Positions 16,199 to 25,024 of a DNA stretch of 64,000 nucleotides are shown one piece after another. The translations under genes and the position numbers were made by a program. Origin of the DNA: Salipiger aestuarii (GTDB lineage: Bacteria > Pseudomonadota > Alphaproteobacteria > Rhodobacterales > Rhodobacteraceae). Below the pieces are notes generated by a model that searched no databases, was not told the DNA's origin, and saw only the letters and a list, made by a program, of their open reading frames with translations. Position 1 is the stretch's first letter. Each line of letters starts with the position of its first letter. The stretch spans positions 1 to 64,000 of the forward strand of contig NZ_QLMG01000025.1 in the NCBI RefSeq assembly GCF_003259905.1. Direction: 5' to 3'.

Positions 16199-17743
16199 AT
16201 GGATCACGGGCAAAGGAATCCATTTTCAGGCGCCGTAACTGTTTTTCACGAGCGCTGGCTTCCAGAGGAGGCCACACCCGCAGGCTATGCCGCGCTGATC
16301 GCTGCCTATGCGCTCGCAGCCCCCCTGCCCCGTACACTCTGCGCCATCGGGCCGCGTCACAAGGTCTACGAGGCCGACGGCTGGCGCCTTTACACGCCCC
16401 GTCACGCGCCCGAGCCAAGCCTCATCGGTCATCTGACCTTCGCGATGCGCTACGAGGGGCTGGATCTGGCGGTTCTCAAGCGGCTGTTCAGGACAACCGG
16501 CCCGGAGCCGATCCGAGCAATTGTCGAGGCCGCCCCGACGGGCAGCTACGCGCGCAGGATCTGGTTCCTCTATGAATGGCTCCTCGGGCAGGAATTGGAT
16601 CTGCCCGATGCCACGCGCGGCAATTACGCGCCCGTGGTCGACGCCAAGCTGCAATGGCAGGCACAAGGCGCCGTCTCGCCGCGCCACCGGGTCCGCAACA
16701 ACCTGCCCGGCACCCCCGGCTTCTGCCCGATGATCTTGCGCACACCAGCAATCGAGGCTTTCATCGCCCGCGATCTGGCGGCCGAGGCCCGCGCGGTGCT
16801 GGCCGAGGTGCCTGCCGATCTGCTGGCGCGCACGGCGGCCTTCCTGCTGCTCAAGGATTCACGGTCGAGTTTCCAGATCGAAGGCGAGAACCCGCCCCAG
16901 GATCGCATCCGGCGCTGGGGCCGGATCATCGGCGAGGCCGGGCGGCATCCGATCGACCGGGCCGAACTCGAACGCCTGCAACGCATCGTCATCGGCGATG
17001 CCCGCTTCGTGCATCTGGGCCTGCGTCAGGACGGAGGATTCATCGGCGAGCATGACCGCGCGACCGGTGCCCCCCTGCCTGATCACGTCTGCGCCCGACA
17101 CGAAGACCTGCCCGCGCTGATCGCCGGACTGGAAGCGTTCGACCGCGATATCGCCCCGCGGCTCGACCCTGTTCTCGCCGCCGCGAGCCTCGCCTTCGGC
17201 TTCGTCTACATTCACCCGTTCGAGGACGGCAACGGGCGCCTGCATCGCTACCTGATCCACCACGTTCTCGCCGCGCGCGGCTTCAATCCGTCCGGGCTGG
17301 TCTTCCCGGTGTCGGCGGTGATCCTGGAGAGGATCGAGGCCTACCGGAAGGTGCTGGAGAGCTATTCGCGTCGGTTGCTGCCCCATGTCGACTGGCGCCC
17401 GACAGGTCGTGGCAACGTCGAAATACTGAACGACACCGGCGATTTCTACCGGTTCTTCGACGCCACGCCCCATGCCGAATTCCTCTTCGCCTGTGTGGCG
17501 CAGACAATCGACAGCGACCTGCCCGCCGAAACCCGGTTCCTGCGCGCCTATGACGGGTTCAAGACCCGCGTCTCGGGCCTGATCGACATGCCGGACCGCA
17601 CGCTCGACCTGCTGTTCCGCTTTTTACACCAGAACGGCGGCAGGCTGTCAGGACGGGCCAGAGCCAGGGAGTTCGCCGCTTTGACCGACGACGAGGCAAG
17701 CCGGATCGAAGCGATTTATCAGGGGTTGCAGGGGGAGTTCTGA
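16199..17743 (+). CDS. Fic-domain protein (probable AMPylator, class II)
   Basis: A 514-residue Fic protein. The catalytic motif HPFEDGNGRLHR (residues 339-350) is fully canonical, including the His base and the Asp and Asn/Gly nucleotide contacts, so AMP transfer to a target hydroxyl is expected. An N-terminal inhibitory helix motif SFQIEG (S224 to G229, S-x-x-x-E-G) fits class II autoinhibited Fic enzymes. The first 200 or so residues are a Fic-N-like region with no clear motif, and the C-terminal part may be a winged helix. The start at 16199 lies in AT-rich promoter-like DNA; the frame is open further upstream. Both flanks hold decayed genes, consistent with an acquired gene. Confidence 0.85.
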   Translation: MDHGQRNPFSGAVTVFHERWLPEEATPAGYAALIAAYALAAPLPRTLCAIGPRHKVYEADGWRLYTPRHAPEPSLIGHLTFAMRYEGLDLAVLKRLFRTTGPEPIRAIVEAAPTGSYARRIWFLYEWLLGQELDLPDATRGNYAPVVDAKLQWQAQGAVSPRHRVRNNLPGTPGFCPMILRTPAIEAFIARDLAAEARAVLAEVPADLLARTAAFLLLKDSRSSFQIEGENPPQDRIRRWGRIIGEAGRHPIDRAELERLQRIVIGDARFVHLGLRQDGGFIGEHDRATGAPLPDHVCARHEDLPALIAGLEAFDRDIAPRLDPVLAAASLAFGFVYIHPFEDGNGRLHRYLIHHVLAARGFNPSGLVFPVSAVILERIEAYRKVLESYSRRLLPHVDWRPTGRGNVEILNDTGDFYRFFDATPHAEFLFACVAQTIDSDLPAETRFLRAYDGFKTRVSGLIDMPDRTLDLLFRFLHQNGGRLSGRARAREFAALTDDEASRIEAIYQGLQGEF

Positions 17744-17755
17744 GCCCCCGTCTGG

Positions 17756-18160
17756 TCAACCGAACCGCCGTCGGGTTTTGGTGCAGGCGATGGTGGCCGC
17801 ATGGACGACCTCGCCCGAAGACAGGGGGGCGTATTCCCCGCGCATTGCCACGACCACGGCGCCCTCGGCGTCGGCGGCCATGTCCGGATACCATGGGGCG
17901 TCGCGTTCGTCCGGGATCGCCACACAAAACTCATGGCAATGGCGTCAACGCTGGCCGGTTTCACCGAACTGCTGGCGTCGATATCGCCGACTCCGACCTG
18001 AACATGCATGGCGCGCTGCAATCCACCGGCGGGGTTTTCCCGACGGGACCGGGCCTTTGCGATCAACCGCTGCCCGGTGGCCGACAGAGAGGTTGCCTTG
18101 GACCCGCTGAAACACCTGGCCGGTGTTGCGAACGTCGAAGGCGACGGTCTGGGCATGCGC
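17756..18160 (-). pseudogene. Decayed unidentified gene, C-terminal part
   Basis: On the minus strand a clean-looking C-terminus ends at 17756 with the segments PDERDAPWYPDMAADAEG and VVHAATIACTKTRRRFG. A stop codon interrupts this frame near 17940; upstream the coding pattern continues in another frame (VQVGVGDIDASSSVKPAS). This pattern suggests a frameshifted remnant. I do not recognise the family. No intact gene is visible from 17759 to 18249. Confidence 0.4.
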
Positions 18161-18249
18161 CGAAAGCTGCTGGATGCGGCTGACGTTCTGCTGACTCGCG
18201 GAAGACGGCATGCCTGCCGGATCTTTCCCGGAAGACAAGAGCGCCGCGC

Positions 18250-19122
18250 CTATTGCGCCGCCATTTCCCGGCGTCCGCGCAGAATGCCGAATTCGGCCCG
18301 CAGCATATCGAGCAGCGGGTCGATGATGCGGGGACGCGCGGCGGACGCATAAAGGCAGATCTTCTGCGCCCCCAGATCCGGCAGGATCCCCGGCGGGATC
18401 ATTTCGAAATGCCCCGGCGCGTGTCCCTCAAGCACCGGTGTCACCGCGAGATCTGCCGACACCGAGACCTCGATCGTGCGGTCGCTTTCGCTGTCGACCG
18501 CCAGTTCCCATGCGGTGCCTTCGCGTTCCAGACGCGCCGCCACCACGGGGCGAAAACCGCAGCGGCGCGAAATCGCAACCGGCAGCGGGCGCAGTTTCCA
18601 GGCGGTGCCGCCGGGCGCGCCATACCAGCGCAGCGGCACCTCAAGCATTGGCTCGCCGCCCTGGTCCGGATCGGTTTCGGTGGTCAGGATGACGTGGACC
18701 GCGCCGCGCGCGAACTGGTCCTTGAGGTCGGCGGAGTACGCGCTGACCAGCTGCAACCGGACCCGCGGAAAGTCGCGCTGCATTTTTTTCATCACCCGCG
18801 GAATCACCGGGTAGACGATGTCGTGAGGCACGCCCAGCACGATCTCGCCCATCAGATCGGTCTGGGTCAGCTTTGCGTATATCTCGTCGTTCATCTCGAC
18901 CATGCGGCGGGCATAGCTCAGCAGCTGTTCGCCCGCCGGGGTCAGGCTGACGCCCCGCCCCGAACGGTCGAGCAGCGCAAGCTCCAGCAGATCTTCGAGC
19001 CGCTTGAGCTGCATCGACACCGCCGATTGCGTCAGGTTCAGAAAGCCCGCAGCGCGGGTCACGCCGCCCGCGTCCGCGACGGCGACAAAGGATCGAAGCG
19101 TGGTGATGTCCAGATTGCGCAT
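18250..19122 (-). CDS. LysR-family regulator paired with DUF1127 gene
   Basis: A 290-residue LysR-type regulator. The DNA-binding domain is at residues 1 to 65 (ADAGGVTRAAGFLNLTQSAV, SMQLKRLEDLLE), followed by a PBP2-type effector domain. It is divergent from a small DUF1127 gene, a pairing often seen in Rhodobacterales. An 8-bp inverted repeat with 13-bp spacer in the 125-bp intergenic region is a candidate binding site. The effector is unknown. Confidence 0.85.
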   Translation of the reverse strand: MRNLDITTLRSFVAVADAGGVTRAAGFLNLTQSAVSMQLKRLEDLLELALLDRSGRGVSLTPAGEQLLSYARRMVEMNDEIYAKLTQTDLMGEIVLGVPHDIVYPVIPRVMKKMQRDFPRVRLQLVSAYSADLKDQFARGAVHVILTTETDPDQGGEPMLEVPLRWYGAPGGTAWKLRPLPVAISRRCGFRPVVAARLEREGTAWELAVDSESDRTIEVSVSADLAVTPVLEGHAPGHFEMIPPGILPDLGAQKICLYASAARPRIIDPLLDMLRAEFGILRGRREMAAQ

Positions 19123-19166
19123 GAATCGGATTTCGTGATGGGGGGTGTCAGGAATAGTCGTTTTAC

Positions 19167-19195
19167 TGATGGGTCAGACCATTGAATACCCATCA
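19167..19195. promoter_or_regulatory. Inverted repeat, putative LysR operator
   Basis: TGATGGGT (19167-19174) and ACCCATCA (19188-19195) form a perfect 8-bp dyad with a 13-bp spacer, matching the length of LysR-type sites. It sits midway between the LysR gene and the divergent DUF1127 gene. Confidence 0.55.
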
Positions 19196-19247
19196 CACAA
19201 CAACATGAACAGAGAAACATTCATCACAATATGTGAAGGATATCATC

Positions 19248-19460
19248 ATGCGACGTGACGTTGCCCTTACCTGCCCCCCGACTGTCCGCCGCCGCGGCAT
19301 CCTGGCCGGGCTGCTGCGCTGGAGCGCCCTGTCGCGTCAGCGCCGCCAGCTTGCCCGTCTTGACGAGGCGGCGCTGCGCGATCTGGGGCTTAGCCGAAGC
19401 GATGTGGTCCGGGAGGCCCGGCGCAAGCCGTGGGACGCGCCCGCCCACTGGCGCGACTAA
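19248..19460 (+). CDS. DUF1127 small Arg-rich protein
   Basis: A 70-residue basic protein with a C-terminal DUF1127 domain: RQRRQLARLDEAALRDLGLS followed by RSDVVREA. DUF1127 proteins are small, often stress- or phosphate-regulated, and some bind RNA. The ATG at 19248 has GAAGGA 8 bp upstream. The divergent LysR regulator and its dyad probably control it. It is the first of three DUF1127 genes in the window. Confidence 0.8.
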   Translation: MRRDVALTCPPTVRRRGILAGLLRWSALSRQRRQLARLDEAALRDLGLSRSDVVREARRKPWDAPAHWRD

Positions 19461-19593
19461 GTCAAAGCCCCCACGAAATTCGGCCGGAAACAGCGCGTTT
19501 CTCTGGCGTTGCGTCTTGAAAAGCTCTGGGTCTCTGCCAATATCGAAAGCGTAAACACCGGTATTCCATCCCGAACACAGCTTGGAGGCATTG

Positions 19594-20334
19594 ATGGCTG
19601 AATACAGAACAATCCGGACCGCAGCCGGAACGTCGAGCGCGGCCCAGATTGACGAGGGTCTGCGCACCCACATGAACAAGGTCTACGGGACCATGTCCGT
19701 GGGGATGCTCATTACCTTTGCAGTCGCCTGGGCTGTCGGCACCAGCCCCGAGTTGCTGAGCGTCTTCCGCGATCCCGCCACGCTGCGCCCGAACATCCTT
19801 GGCTATATCGTCATGTTCGCGCCGCTTATCATGGTGTTCGCCTTTGGCGCGGCGCTCAACCGCCTGTCCGCCGCCGGCGCGCAGCTGTTCTTCTTCGCCT
19901 TCGCGGCGGTGATGGGGCTGTCGCTCAGCTGGATCTTCGTGGCCTTCACCGGCTTTTCGATCGCGCAGGTGTTCCTGGTGACGTCGATCGCCTTTGCCGG
20001 GCTGTCGCTGTGGGGCTACACCACGAAAAAGGACATCTCCGGTTGGGGGTCGTTCCTGATCATGGGCGTGATCGGCATTCTGGTCGCGATGATCATCAAC
20101 CTCTTCCTGCAGTCGCCGGCGATGCATTACGCCATCTCCTGTATCGGCGTGCTGATCTTCGCCGGTCTCACCGCCTATGATACGCAGAGGATCAAGGCCA
20201 CCTACCTGGAGCACGCCGCGCATGGCGACAGCGAATGGCTGGGCAAGGCCGCCATCATTGGCGCGCTGAACCTTTACATGGACTTCATCAACATGTTCAT
20301 GTTCCTGCTGCAACTGCTTGGCAACAGAGAGTAA
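19594..20334 (+). CDS. Bax inhibitor-1/YccA family membrane protein
   Basis: A 246-residue protein with seven hydrophobic helices and the UPF0005/BI-1 signature. KVYGTMSVGMLITFAVAWAV opens the first helix pair, and the C-terminal part carries GVLIFAGLTAYDTQRIKATY, where the conserved Asp of the calcium-leak/pH site lies in AYDTQ. The role is inner-membrane stress or calcium homeostasis by analogy with YbhL and YccA. The start at 19594 is preceded by TGGAGG; a terminator follows the stop. Confidence 0.9.
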   Translation: MAEYRTIRTAAGTSSAAQIDEGLRTHMNKVYGTMSVGMLITFAVAWAVGTSPELLSVFRDPATLRPNILGYIVMFAPLIMVFAFGAALNRLSAAGAQLFFFAFAAVMGLSLSWIFVAFTGFSIAQVFLVTSIAFAGLSLWGYTTKKDISGWGSFLIMGVIGILVAMIINLFLQSPAMHYAISCIGVLIFAGLTAYDTQRIKATYLEHAAHGDSEWLGKAAIIGALNLYMDFINMFMFLLQLLGNRE

Positions 20335-20357
20335 TCTCTGCCGCTTGCAAAAACGGA

Positions 20358-20384
20358 AGGCCCCGCATCGCGCGGGGCCTTTTG
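20358..20384 (+). terminator. Rho-independent terminator
   Basis: A 9-bp stem AGGCCCCGC / GCGGGGCCT with a 5-base loop is followed by TTTTG. It ends transcription of the Bax-inhibitor gene before the convergent pabC. Confidence 0.85.
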
Positions 20385-20409
20385 CGTTACGGCCCTGGGG
20401 AAGATCAGG

Positions 20410-21054
20410 TCAGGCTAGCGCGGCCGGCATCAACCCCCGCAGGGAATTGCCGATCCAGATCCGCTCTGCACGACCAAGGTCGTCGCGCGTCAGGATGGCC
20501 TCATGCACCTCGCCGGTGCCAAGCAGACTGCCGCGCAGCACGCCGGGCAGCAGTCCGCTGGACACCGGCGGCGTCAGTTTCTGCCCCTCCACCTGCACGA
20601 AGATGTTGGTGATGCATCCCTCGCACAACTCGTCCTGACCGTTGAAAAAGATCACCTCGTCGATCCCGGGGGGCCGCGACGCATAGCACTGATCGTACAG
20701 CGCGCGGCGCGTGGTCTTGAGCCGCAGGAACGGATCACGCTGGTCAAGCCGTGTGGTCGAGATTGCAAGGCGGCTAAGCTCGGGGTGGACGCCAAGATCG
20801 AAGGGCTGTGCCGTCAGATCGACATCTCCGCCCTGGCCGATGGTCATGCGCAGCCGCAGCGGGGCGCCCCCGTTCAGCCGATTGACCTGACGCAGCACCG
20901 CCACCGGATCGTAAACGAACCCCAGCGCGGCGCAGGTCGCCTGGCAGCGGCCAAGGTGGCGCCGTTCGCGCACGATGCCCGAATGTGGTAGCCAAAGCAT
21001 GGTTTCAATCACGCGGAGCGCGGGATCAGTCCTGTCACGAAGCGGGATTTCCAC
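20410..21054 (-). CDS. pabC: Aminodeoxychorismate lyase (class IV aminotransferase fold)
   Basis: A 214-residue protein of the PLP class IV family. It converts 4-amino-4-deoxychorismate to p-aminobenzoate for folate. Visible landmarks are LKTTRRALYDQCYASRP (PLP Lys in KTT) and DELCEGCITNIFVQVEGQKL then LLPGVLRGSLL. It begins with a GTG at 21054 inside the end of pabB, a 46-bp overlap; the protein start (MEIPLRD) followed by RVIETMLW fits Rhodobacterales PabC. The gene pair makes p-aminobenzoate together. Confidence 0.8.
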   Translation of the reverse strand: MEIPLRDRTDPALRVIETMLWLPHSGIVRERRHLGRCQATCAALGFVYDPVAVLRQVNRLNGGAPLRLRMTIGQGGDVDLTAQPFDLGVHPELSRLAISTTRLDQRDPFLRLKTTRRALYDQCYASRPPGIDEVIFFNGQDELCEGCITNIFVQVEGQKLTPPVSSGLLPGVLRGSLLGTGEVHEAILTRDDLGRAERIWIGNSLRGLMPAALA

Positions 21055-22145
21055 AAGGCCTCCTCGTATTCCGCGTCGCAGCGGCTGTCATGCACGATGC
21101 CGCCGCCGACCCCCATCACCGCGCGTCCGGGCGCGGTCACCGTCAGCGTCCGGATCGCGACGTTGAACGATGAGCGCCCATCGGGGGCCGCCCAGCCGAT
21201 GGCGCCGCAATAAGCGCCCCGCCCCCAGGTTTCGAGCCGGTGAATCGCCTTCATCGCGGCGATCTTGGGCGCACCGGTGATGGAACCGCAAGGGAATATT
21301 GCATGAAATATCCGCGACAGGTCAAAGACATCGTCCAGTTGCGACTCAATTCGGCTGACCATCTGATGAACCGTGCTGTAGGTTTCGACCCGCAACAGTT
21401 CGGGCACACCGACCGATCCTACCCTGCTGATGCGTGACAGATCGTTGCGCATCAGATCGACGATCATCACATTTTCAGCGCGGTTCTTTTCGTCCTGACC
21501 AAGCGCGTCGCGCAACGCACGATCCGTGGCCGGATCGGCCCCGCGCGGGGCGGTGCCCTTCATCGGGGCGACAGCAATGCGCCCGGTCGCGTCGGTGCGA
21601 AAGAACAGCTCGGGCGAGCGCGACAGCACCGTCAGTTCGCCCAGCCGCAGCAAGGCCCCGTGTCCGACCGCCTGAAAGTCCCGCATCGCCTGCCAAAGTG
21701 CCGTGGAGCTGCCCTCGAAACGCACCTCGACCGGCATGGTCAGGTTGACCTGATACAGATCCCCCCGAGCGATCATCCGCTTGATATCCTGAAACCCGCG
21801 CCCGTACCGATCCCGGTCCCACAGGGGGGAAACCTGCATCACCCGCGCGCCCTGCGCGGTCGAGGCCGGCGCCGCGCGTGGGGCGTCAAAAATGCCGAAT
21901 GTCAGCAACGGAATCTTTTCCGGCAGCAGCGATCGCAAGGCCGGTTCAAGCGCATAGCCCAGTTCGTAATGGGCGACCCCGGCGACCCAGGCTCCGGCAC
22001 GACGCGCCGCGTCCAGCTTCTCCAGCGCGGCGACGGCCGAGGGCACGTCCTGCGCGGTGACGATTTCTCGCGGGGCCGTGAACAGCGCGGGCGCACGGTC
22101 CGGCCCGTCGTCGACGAGGATCATGTCACGCGGATCTGGCTGCAT
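21009..22145 (-). CDS. pabB: Aminodeoxychorismate synthase component I
   Basis: A 378-residue chorismate-binding enzyme. The C-terminal catalytic domain shows RGDLYQVNLTMPV, the LSRSPELFFR strand, APMKGTAPRG, the ENVMIVDLMRNDLSRI helix and the final FPCGSITGAPKIAAM motif. The N-terminal region is shorter than in full-length E. coli PabB, as is common in this group. The start at 22145 follows a GGCAGGG sequence; the frame is open upstream through a repetitive stretch with three GATATGTTATGG-like units that are unlikely to be coding. It overlaps pabC. Confidence 0.88.
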   Translation of the reverse strand: MQPDPRDMILVDDGPDRAPALFTAPREIVTAQDVPSAVAALEKLDAARRAGAWVAGVAHYELGYALEPALRSLLPEKIPLLTFGIFDAPRAAPASTAQGARVMQVSPLWDRDRYGRGFQDIKRMIARGDLYQVNLTMPVEVRFEGSSTALWQAMRDFQAVGHGALLRLGELTVLSRSPELFFRTDATGRIAVAPMKGTAPRGADPATDRALRDALGQDEKNRAENVMIVDLMRNDLSRISRVGSVGVPELLRVETYSTVHQMVSRIESQLDDVFDLSRIFHAIFPCGSITGAPKIAAMKAIHRLETWGRGAYCGAIGWAAPDGRSSFNVAIRTLTVTAPGRAVMGVGGGIVHDSRCDAEYEEALWKSRFVTGLIPRSA

Positions 22146-22268
22146 CACCCTGCCCTGCCCGTTCGAAGCCTGTCGTGTTCTGGCCTGATATGTTATGGCC
22201 TGATATGTTATGGCCTGACGTGCGAGCCCGAGTTCTTGGCCTGGCGTCTTGGCCGCGAACACAAGAAA

Positions 22269-22300
22269 GGCCGCGCGTCCGATGGATCTGCGCGGCCCCT
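22269..22300 (-). terminator. rpmG terminator
   Basis: On the minus strand GGCCGCGC pairs with GCGCGGCC around a 13-base loop, followed by TTTCTTG. It lies 25 bp after the rpmG stop. Confidence 0.75.
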
Positions 22301-22324
22301 GTCACTGTCCCGACGAGGTGTGGC

Positions 22325-22492
22325 TTACTTGATCTTGCCTTCTTTGTACTCGACGTGCTTGCGCGCAACCGGATCGAATTTGCGAACGGTCATTTTCTCG
22401 GTCATCGTGCGCGCGTTCTTCTTGGTCACATAAAAGTGGCCCGTGCCCGCGGACGAGTTCAGGCGGATCTTGATGGTGGTCGGCTTCGCCAT
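22325..22492 (-). CDS. rpmG: 50S ribosomal protein L33
   Basis: A 55-residue basic protein opening [20 protein letters not shown] and continuing [20 protein letters not shown], ending [10 protein letters not shown]. This is the non-zinc (C-minus) form of L33, lacking the four Cys of zinc-ribbon copies. It sits between rnpB and pabB on the same strand with its own terminator. Confidence 0.95.
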   Translation of the reverse strand: MAKPTTIKIRLNSSAGTGHFYVTKKNARTMTEKMTVRKFDPVARKHVEYKEGKIK

Positions 22493-22602
22493 GTGTCTTC
22501 TCCTGCAGCGGTCCCGCGCATGCGCAGAGGGCCCGTGAAATCTCTTGAGTTCCGCCTTGTACTCATCCCCGGCACCGAGTCAACCGGGAATGGCCGATAT
22601 AT

Positions 22603-23003
22603 TGCGTGGAGGGCCTGTAAGCCGGATTTTGTTCCCGGCGGGTTGCCCCGCCGTTCGGCGACCATTCCTCTAGGCCCGCGGTTGCCCACGGGCTCAAGCT
22701 GCCAACCCGGACCTCTCGGGCCGAAACTGCCCTGCGGCGATATCCCTGACGGGATCATGCCCCGCGCGAGGTCCCTATTTGGCATTGCTCCCGGTGGGGC
22801 TTGCCATGCCACCCCCGTTGCCGGGGGCGCGGTGGGCTCTTACCCCACCGTTTCACCCTGACCGCCCCAAGGGGCGGCGGTTTGTTTTCTGTGGCGCTTT
22901 CCGTCAGGTTGCCCTGCCCGGGCGTTACCCGGCACCGGTGTTTCGGCGAGTCCGGACTTTCCTCCCCCGTCTTGCAACGGCGGCGGCCGCCCGGCCCTCC
23001 ACG
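22603..23003 (-). ncRNA. rnpB: RNase P RNA (class A)
   Basis: Catalytic RNA that matures tRNA 5' ends. Reading the minus strand, the 5' side has GGAGGGCC then the universal GAGGAAAGTCCGGACTC, and the 3' end has AAAATCCGGCTTACAGGCCC. The terminal GGAGGGCC and GGCCCTCC pair to form helix P1. About 400 nt is the usual alphaproteobacterial length. Ends are placed from P1 pairing and may be off by a few bases. Confidence 0.93.
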
Positions 23004-23058
23004 CGTGCCCGGCATAGGCGCGGGTCGGGCCGGCGTCAATCGCCATTGGACGCGCCGG

Positions 23059-23769
23059 TCAGCGTAGCAGCAGCGGCTCGGCCATCCAGGCGCGGATCGC
23101 GGCGGACACCGCGTCGGGGCGTTCCAGCATCGGCAAGCGGCCCGCTTCATCCAGCACCTCAAGCCGGGCGCCGGGGATAAGCTCGGCCAGAAACGCCTGA
23201 CGCTTGACCGGATGCTGGGCATCCTCGGCGCCGCACAGAACCGTCGTCGGCACCCGTATCTTGCGCAGTGCGCTTTGCTGGTCACGACGACGCTGCATCA
23301 GACGGACCTGTCGCACCAGCGTTTCGACCCCCAGCCCCAGCGCCATGTCGTCAAGCATGGCCTGAATCTCGGCCCTGTAATCGCCGGGATAAAGCGATTC
23401 CGCCGGGATCAGCGCGCGCGTCGCTTCGAACAAACGCCCCGCACGGGCCTTGATGATAAGCGGATCGAGCGCCGCAGCCTGTGCCGGCGTTTCGCCCAGC
23501 GGAGACGCGTTGATCAGCATCAACCGCGCCACGCGATCCGGCGCGCGGCGTTGCAGTTCCATGGCGATGGAGCCCCCCAGGCCGACGGCCGCAAGCGCAA
23601 AGCGGCGTGGCAGCACGTCCATCAGCCCCGAGGCGACCTCTTCGACCCGCTCGCCGCCGCTGATCGGCGCCACCGTCACGGCCATGTCCCGCGACAGATC
23701 CGCGATCTGCGGCCCCCAAAGGCGCGCATCGCACATCACATCCGGCAAAAGCACCAGCGATTCAGCCAT
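23059..23769 (-). CDS. Alpha/beta hydrolase-fold protein lacking the usual nucleophile
   Basis: A 236-residue protein of the alpha/beta-hydrolase superfamily: LVLLPDVMCDARLWGPQI at the start, the helix-strand LQRRAPDRVARLMLINASPL in the middle, and TTVLCGAEDAQHPVKRQ then LEVLDEAGRLPMLERPD near the end. The nucleophile elbow reads AAVGLGGSIAMEL instead of GxSxG, so the catalytic Ser is replaced or deleted. The terminal His position also reads AGRLP rather than the usual GH. The protein may be non-catalytic, or use another residue; this is inference from sequence only. Confidence 0.75.
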   Translation of the reverse strand: MAESLVLLPDVMCDARLWGPQIADLSRDMAVTVAPISGGERVEEVASGLMDVLPRRFALAAVGLGGSIAMELQRRAPDRVARLMLINASPLGETPAQAAALDPLIIKARAGRLFEATRALIPAESLYPGDYRAEIQAMLDDMALGLGVETLVRQVRLMQRRRDQQSALRKIRVPTTVLCGAEDAQHPVKRQAFLAELIPGARLEVLDEAGRLPMLERPDAVSAAIRAWMAEPLLLR

Positions 23770-23899
23770 TGCGGACCCGTTGCCTGCCGCGTTCCGCGTC
23801 TGCCATGCCTGCGCCCCCTTGTTGCCCGGCCCGCAGGGTACCAGAGCGGCAAGCGAGGGAAAGCGCGAAAACAGCGGCCTTGCAAACGGAGGATCGGCG

Positions 23900-24895
23900 T
23901 CATTCCGCCGCTATCGCCTGACGCGCGACCGGCACCAGACCCGAGGCGTGAATCTGCATCCAGATCGCCGCTTCGTCATACATCGACCATTCGCGACGGA
24001 TGCCGCTGGGGCCAAATTCCGCATGGCTGATCCCCATCACATGGACCATCGCCCCGGTCGGCTTGCCAAAGGCGCCCCACCCGTCGTGACGCCCGCTGAG
24101 CGACCAGCGCAGCGCGGCGCGGGGCGGCATCAGGCGATCCTCGCGGCCCGCCCGGTGGTGGATCGTGAACGTCGCCGAAGGAAACGACGCGCGCAGCCCG
24201 AACCAGAACCGTTCGGCGGCGCTGGCGCCCTCGGCGATCACGCCGCCGGGGTAGCAAAGCCGCGCGGCCGGATCGTATTGTTCGGCAATCTCGGAAAATT
24301 CGTGATGCATGATGCGTTCGACAACACCGGCGAACGCCATCCCCCACTGGTTGCCGTTGCCGCCGCCGGTATAGGGACCGGGCTGGTCGATTCCCGGATG
24401 GAACGGCCCTGACTCGGGATCGCCCGGGCGCAACCGGGCCCGCGCCCAGGCCTGCGGTGCGATGCCAAGCTGGCGCAGGATCGCGCCGGTATCGCGCACC
24501 GCCCAGATTTCGGAAATGCGGTTGTCCTTGGCATAAATGTCGGTGAGCACGCGAAACCGGATGCGTTTTCCGGTGGGGGTGCCAAACGCGCCGGTGCCAT
24601 CGTGACACCCCTGCATCAGGACGCGCTGAGACCCCAGCATGCCGACGCGCCCATTGCCGGACCAGACCACGTCTTCGCTGCGCGCGGCAAGGTCGGGCAG
24701 CGCGGCGAGCAGTTCAAGCGCCTCTCCGCGCAGCGCCTCCGCGCCGTACCCCATGGCGAGCGCGTTGCGGCAAATGAGCTGGGGATGGCAGACCCCGGCC
24801 AGCGCCGCCTCGAGCCCGCGACGGTTCCATGTGGTTTCCGCGACCCGGCGCAGGAAATCCCCGAAGCCAAGATCGTTGTTTTCCGGTTCGCGCAT
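23900..24895 (-). CDS. Double SnoaL/NTF2-like domain protein
   Basis: A 331-residue protein made of two NTF2-like (SnoaL, 'ester cyclase') domains in tandem, at about 10-145 and 190-320. Each half has the helical start (FLRRVAETTWNRRGLEAALA; VERIMHHEFSEIAEQYDPAA) and a matching IRFRVLTDIYAKDNRISEIW-type beta-sheet end with GTPTG or GKPTG turns. Related proteins hydrolyse or cyclise small molecules, or only bind them. It is monocistronic as far as can be seen. Confidence 0.7.
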   Translation of the reverse strand: MREPENNDLGFGDFLRRVAETTWNRRGLEAALAGVCHPQLICRNALAMGYGAEALRGEALELLAALPDLAARSEDVVWSGNGRVGMLGSQRVLMQGCHDGTGAFGTPTGKRIRFRVLTDIYAKDNRISEIWAVRDTGAILRQLGIAPQAWARARLRPGDPESGPFHPGIDQPGPYTGGGNGNQWGMAFAGVVERIMHHEFSEIAEQYDPAARLCYPGGVIAEGASAAERFWFGLRASFPSATFTIHHRAGREDRLMPPRAALRWSLSGRHDGWGAFGKPTGAMVHVMGISHAEFGPSGIRREWSMYDEAAIWMQIHASGLVPVARQAIAAE

Positions 24896-25024
24896 GTCGC
24901 CCTCCTGGCTGGCAGCAAGCAGGCGGCCGGACCGGCCGCACTGGGGCAGACGGCCGCAGCAGCCGTCTTTCAGGCAGAGTCGCGCAAAAATCTTGATAAA
25001 TAGTTCCCGACTATCGAATACGCG

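Noticed and set aside
22178-22232. Extended PabB N-terminus through GATATGTTATGG repeats
   Set aside because: The repeated ITYQAITYQ peptide is low complexity, unlike PabB N-termini, and a better start lies at 22145.
22603-23003. Short protein-like frames inside the RNase P RNA locus
   Set aside because: They overlap conserved RNase P RNA helices and core sequence, which fully explains the region.
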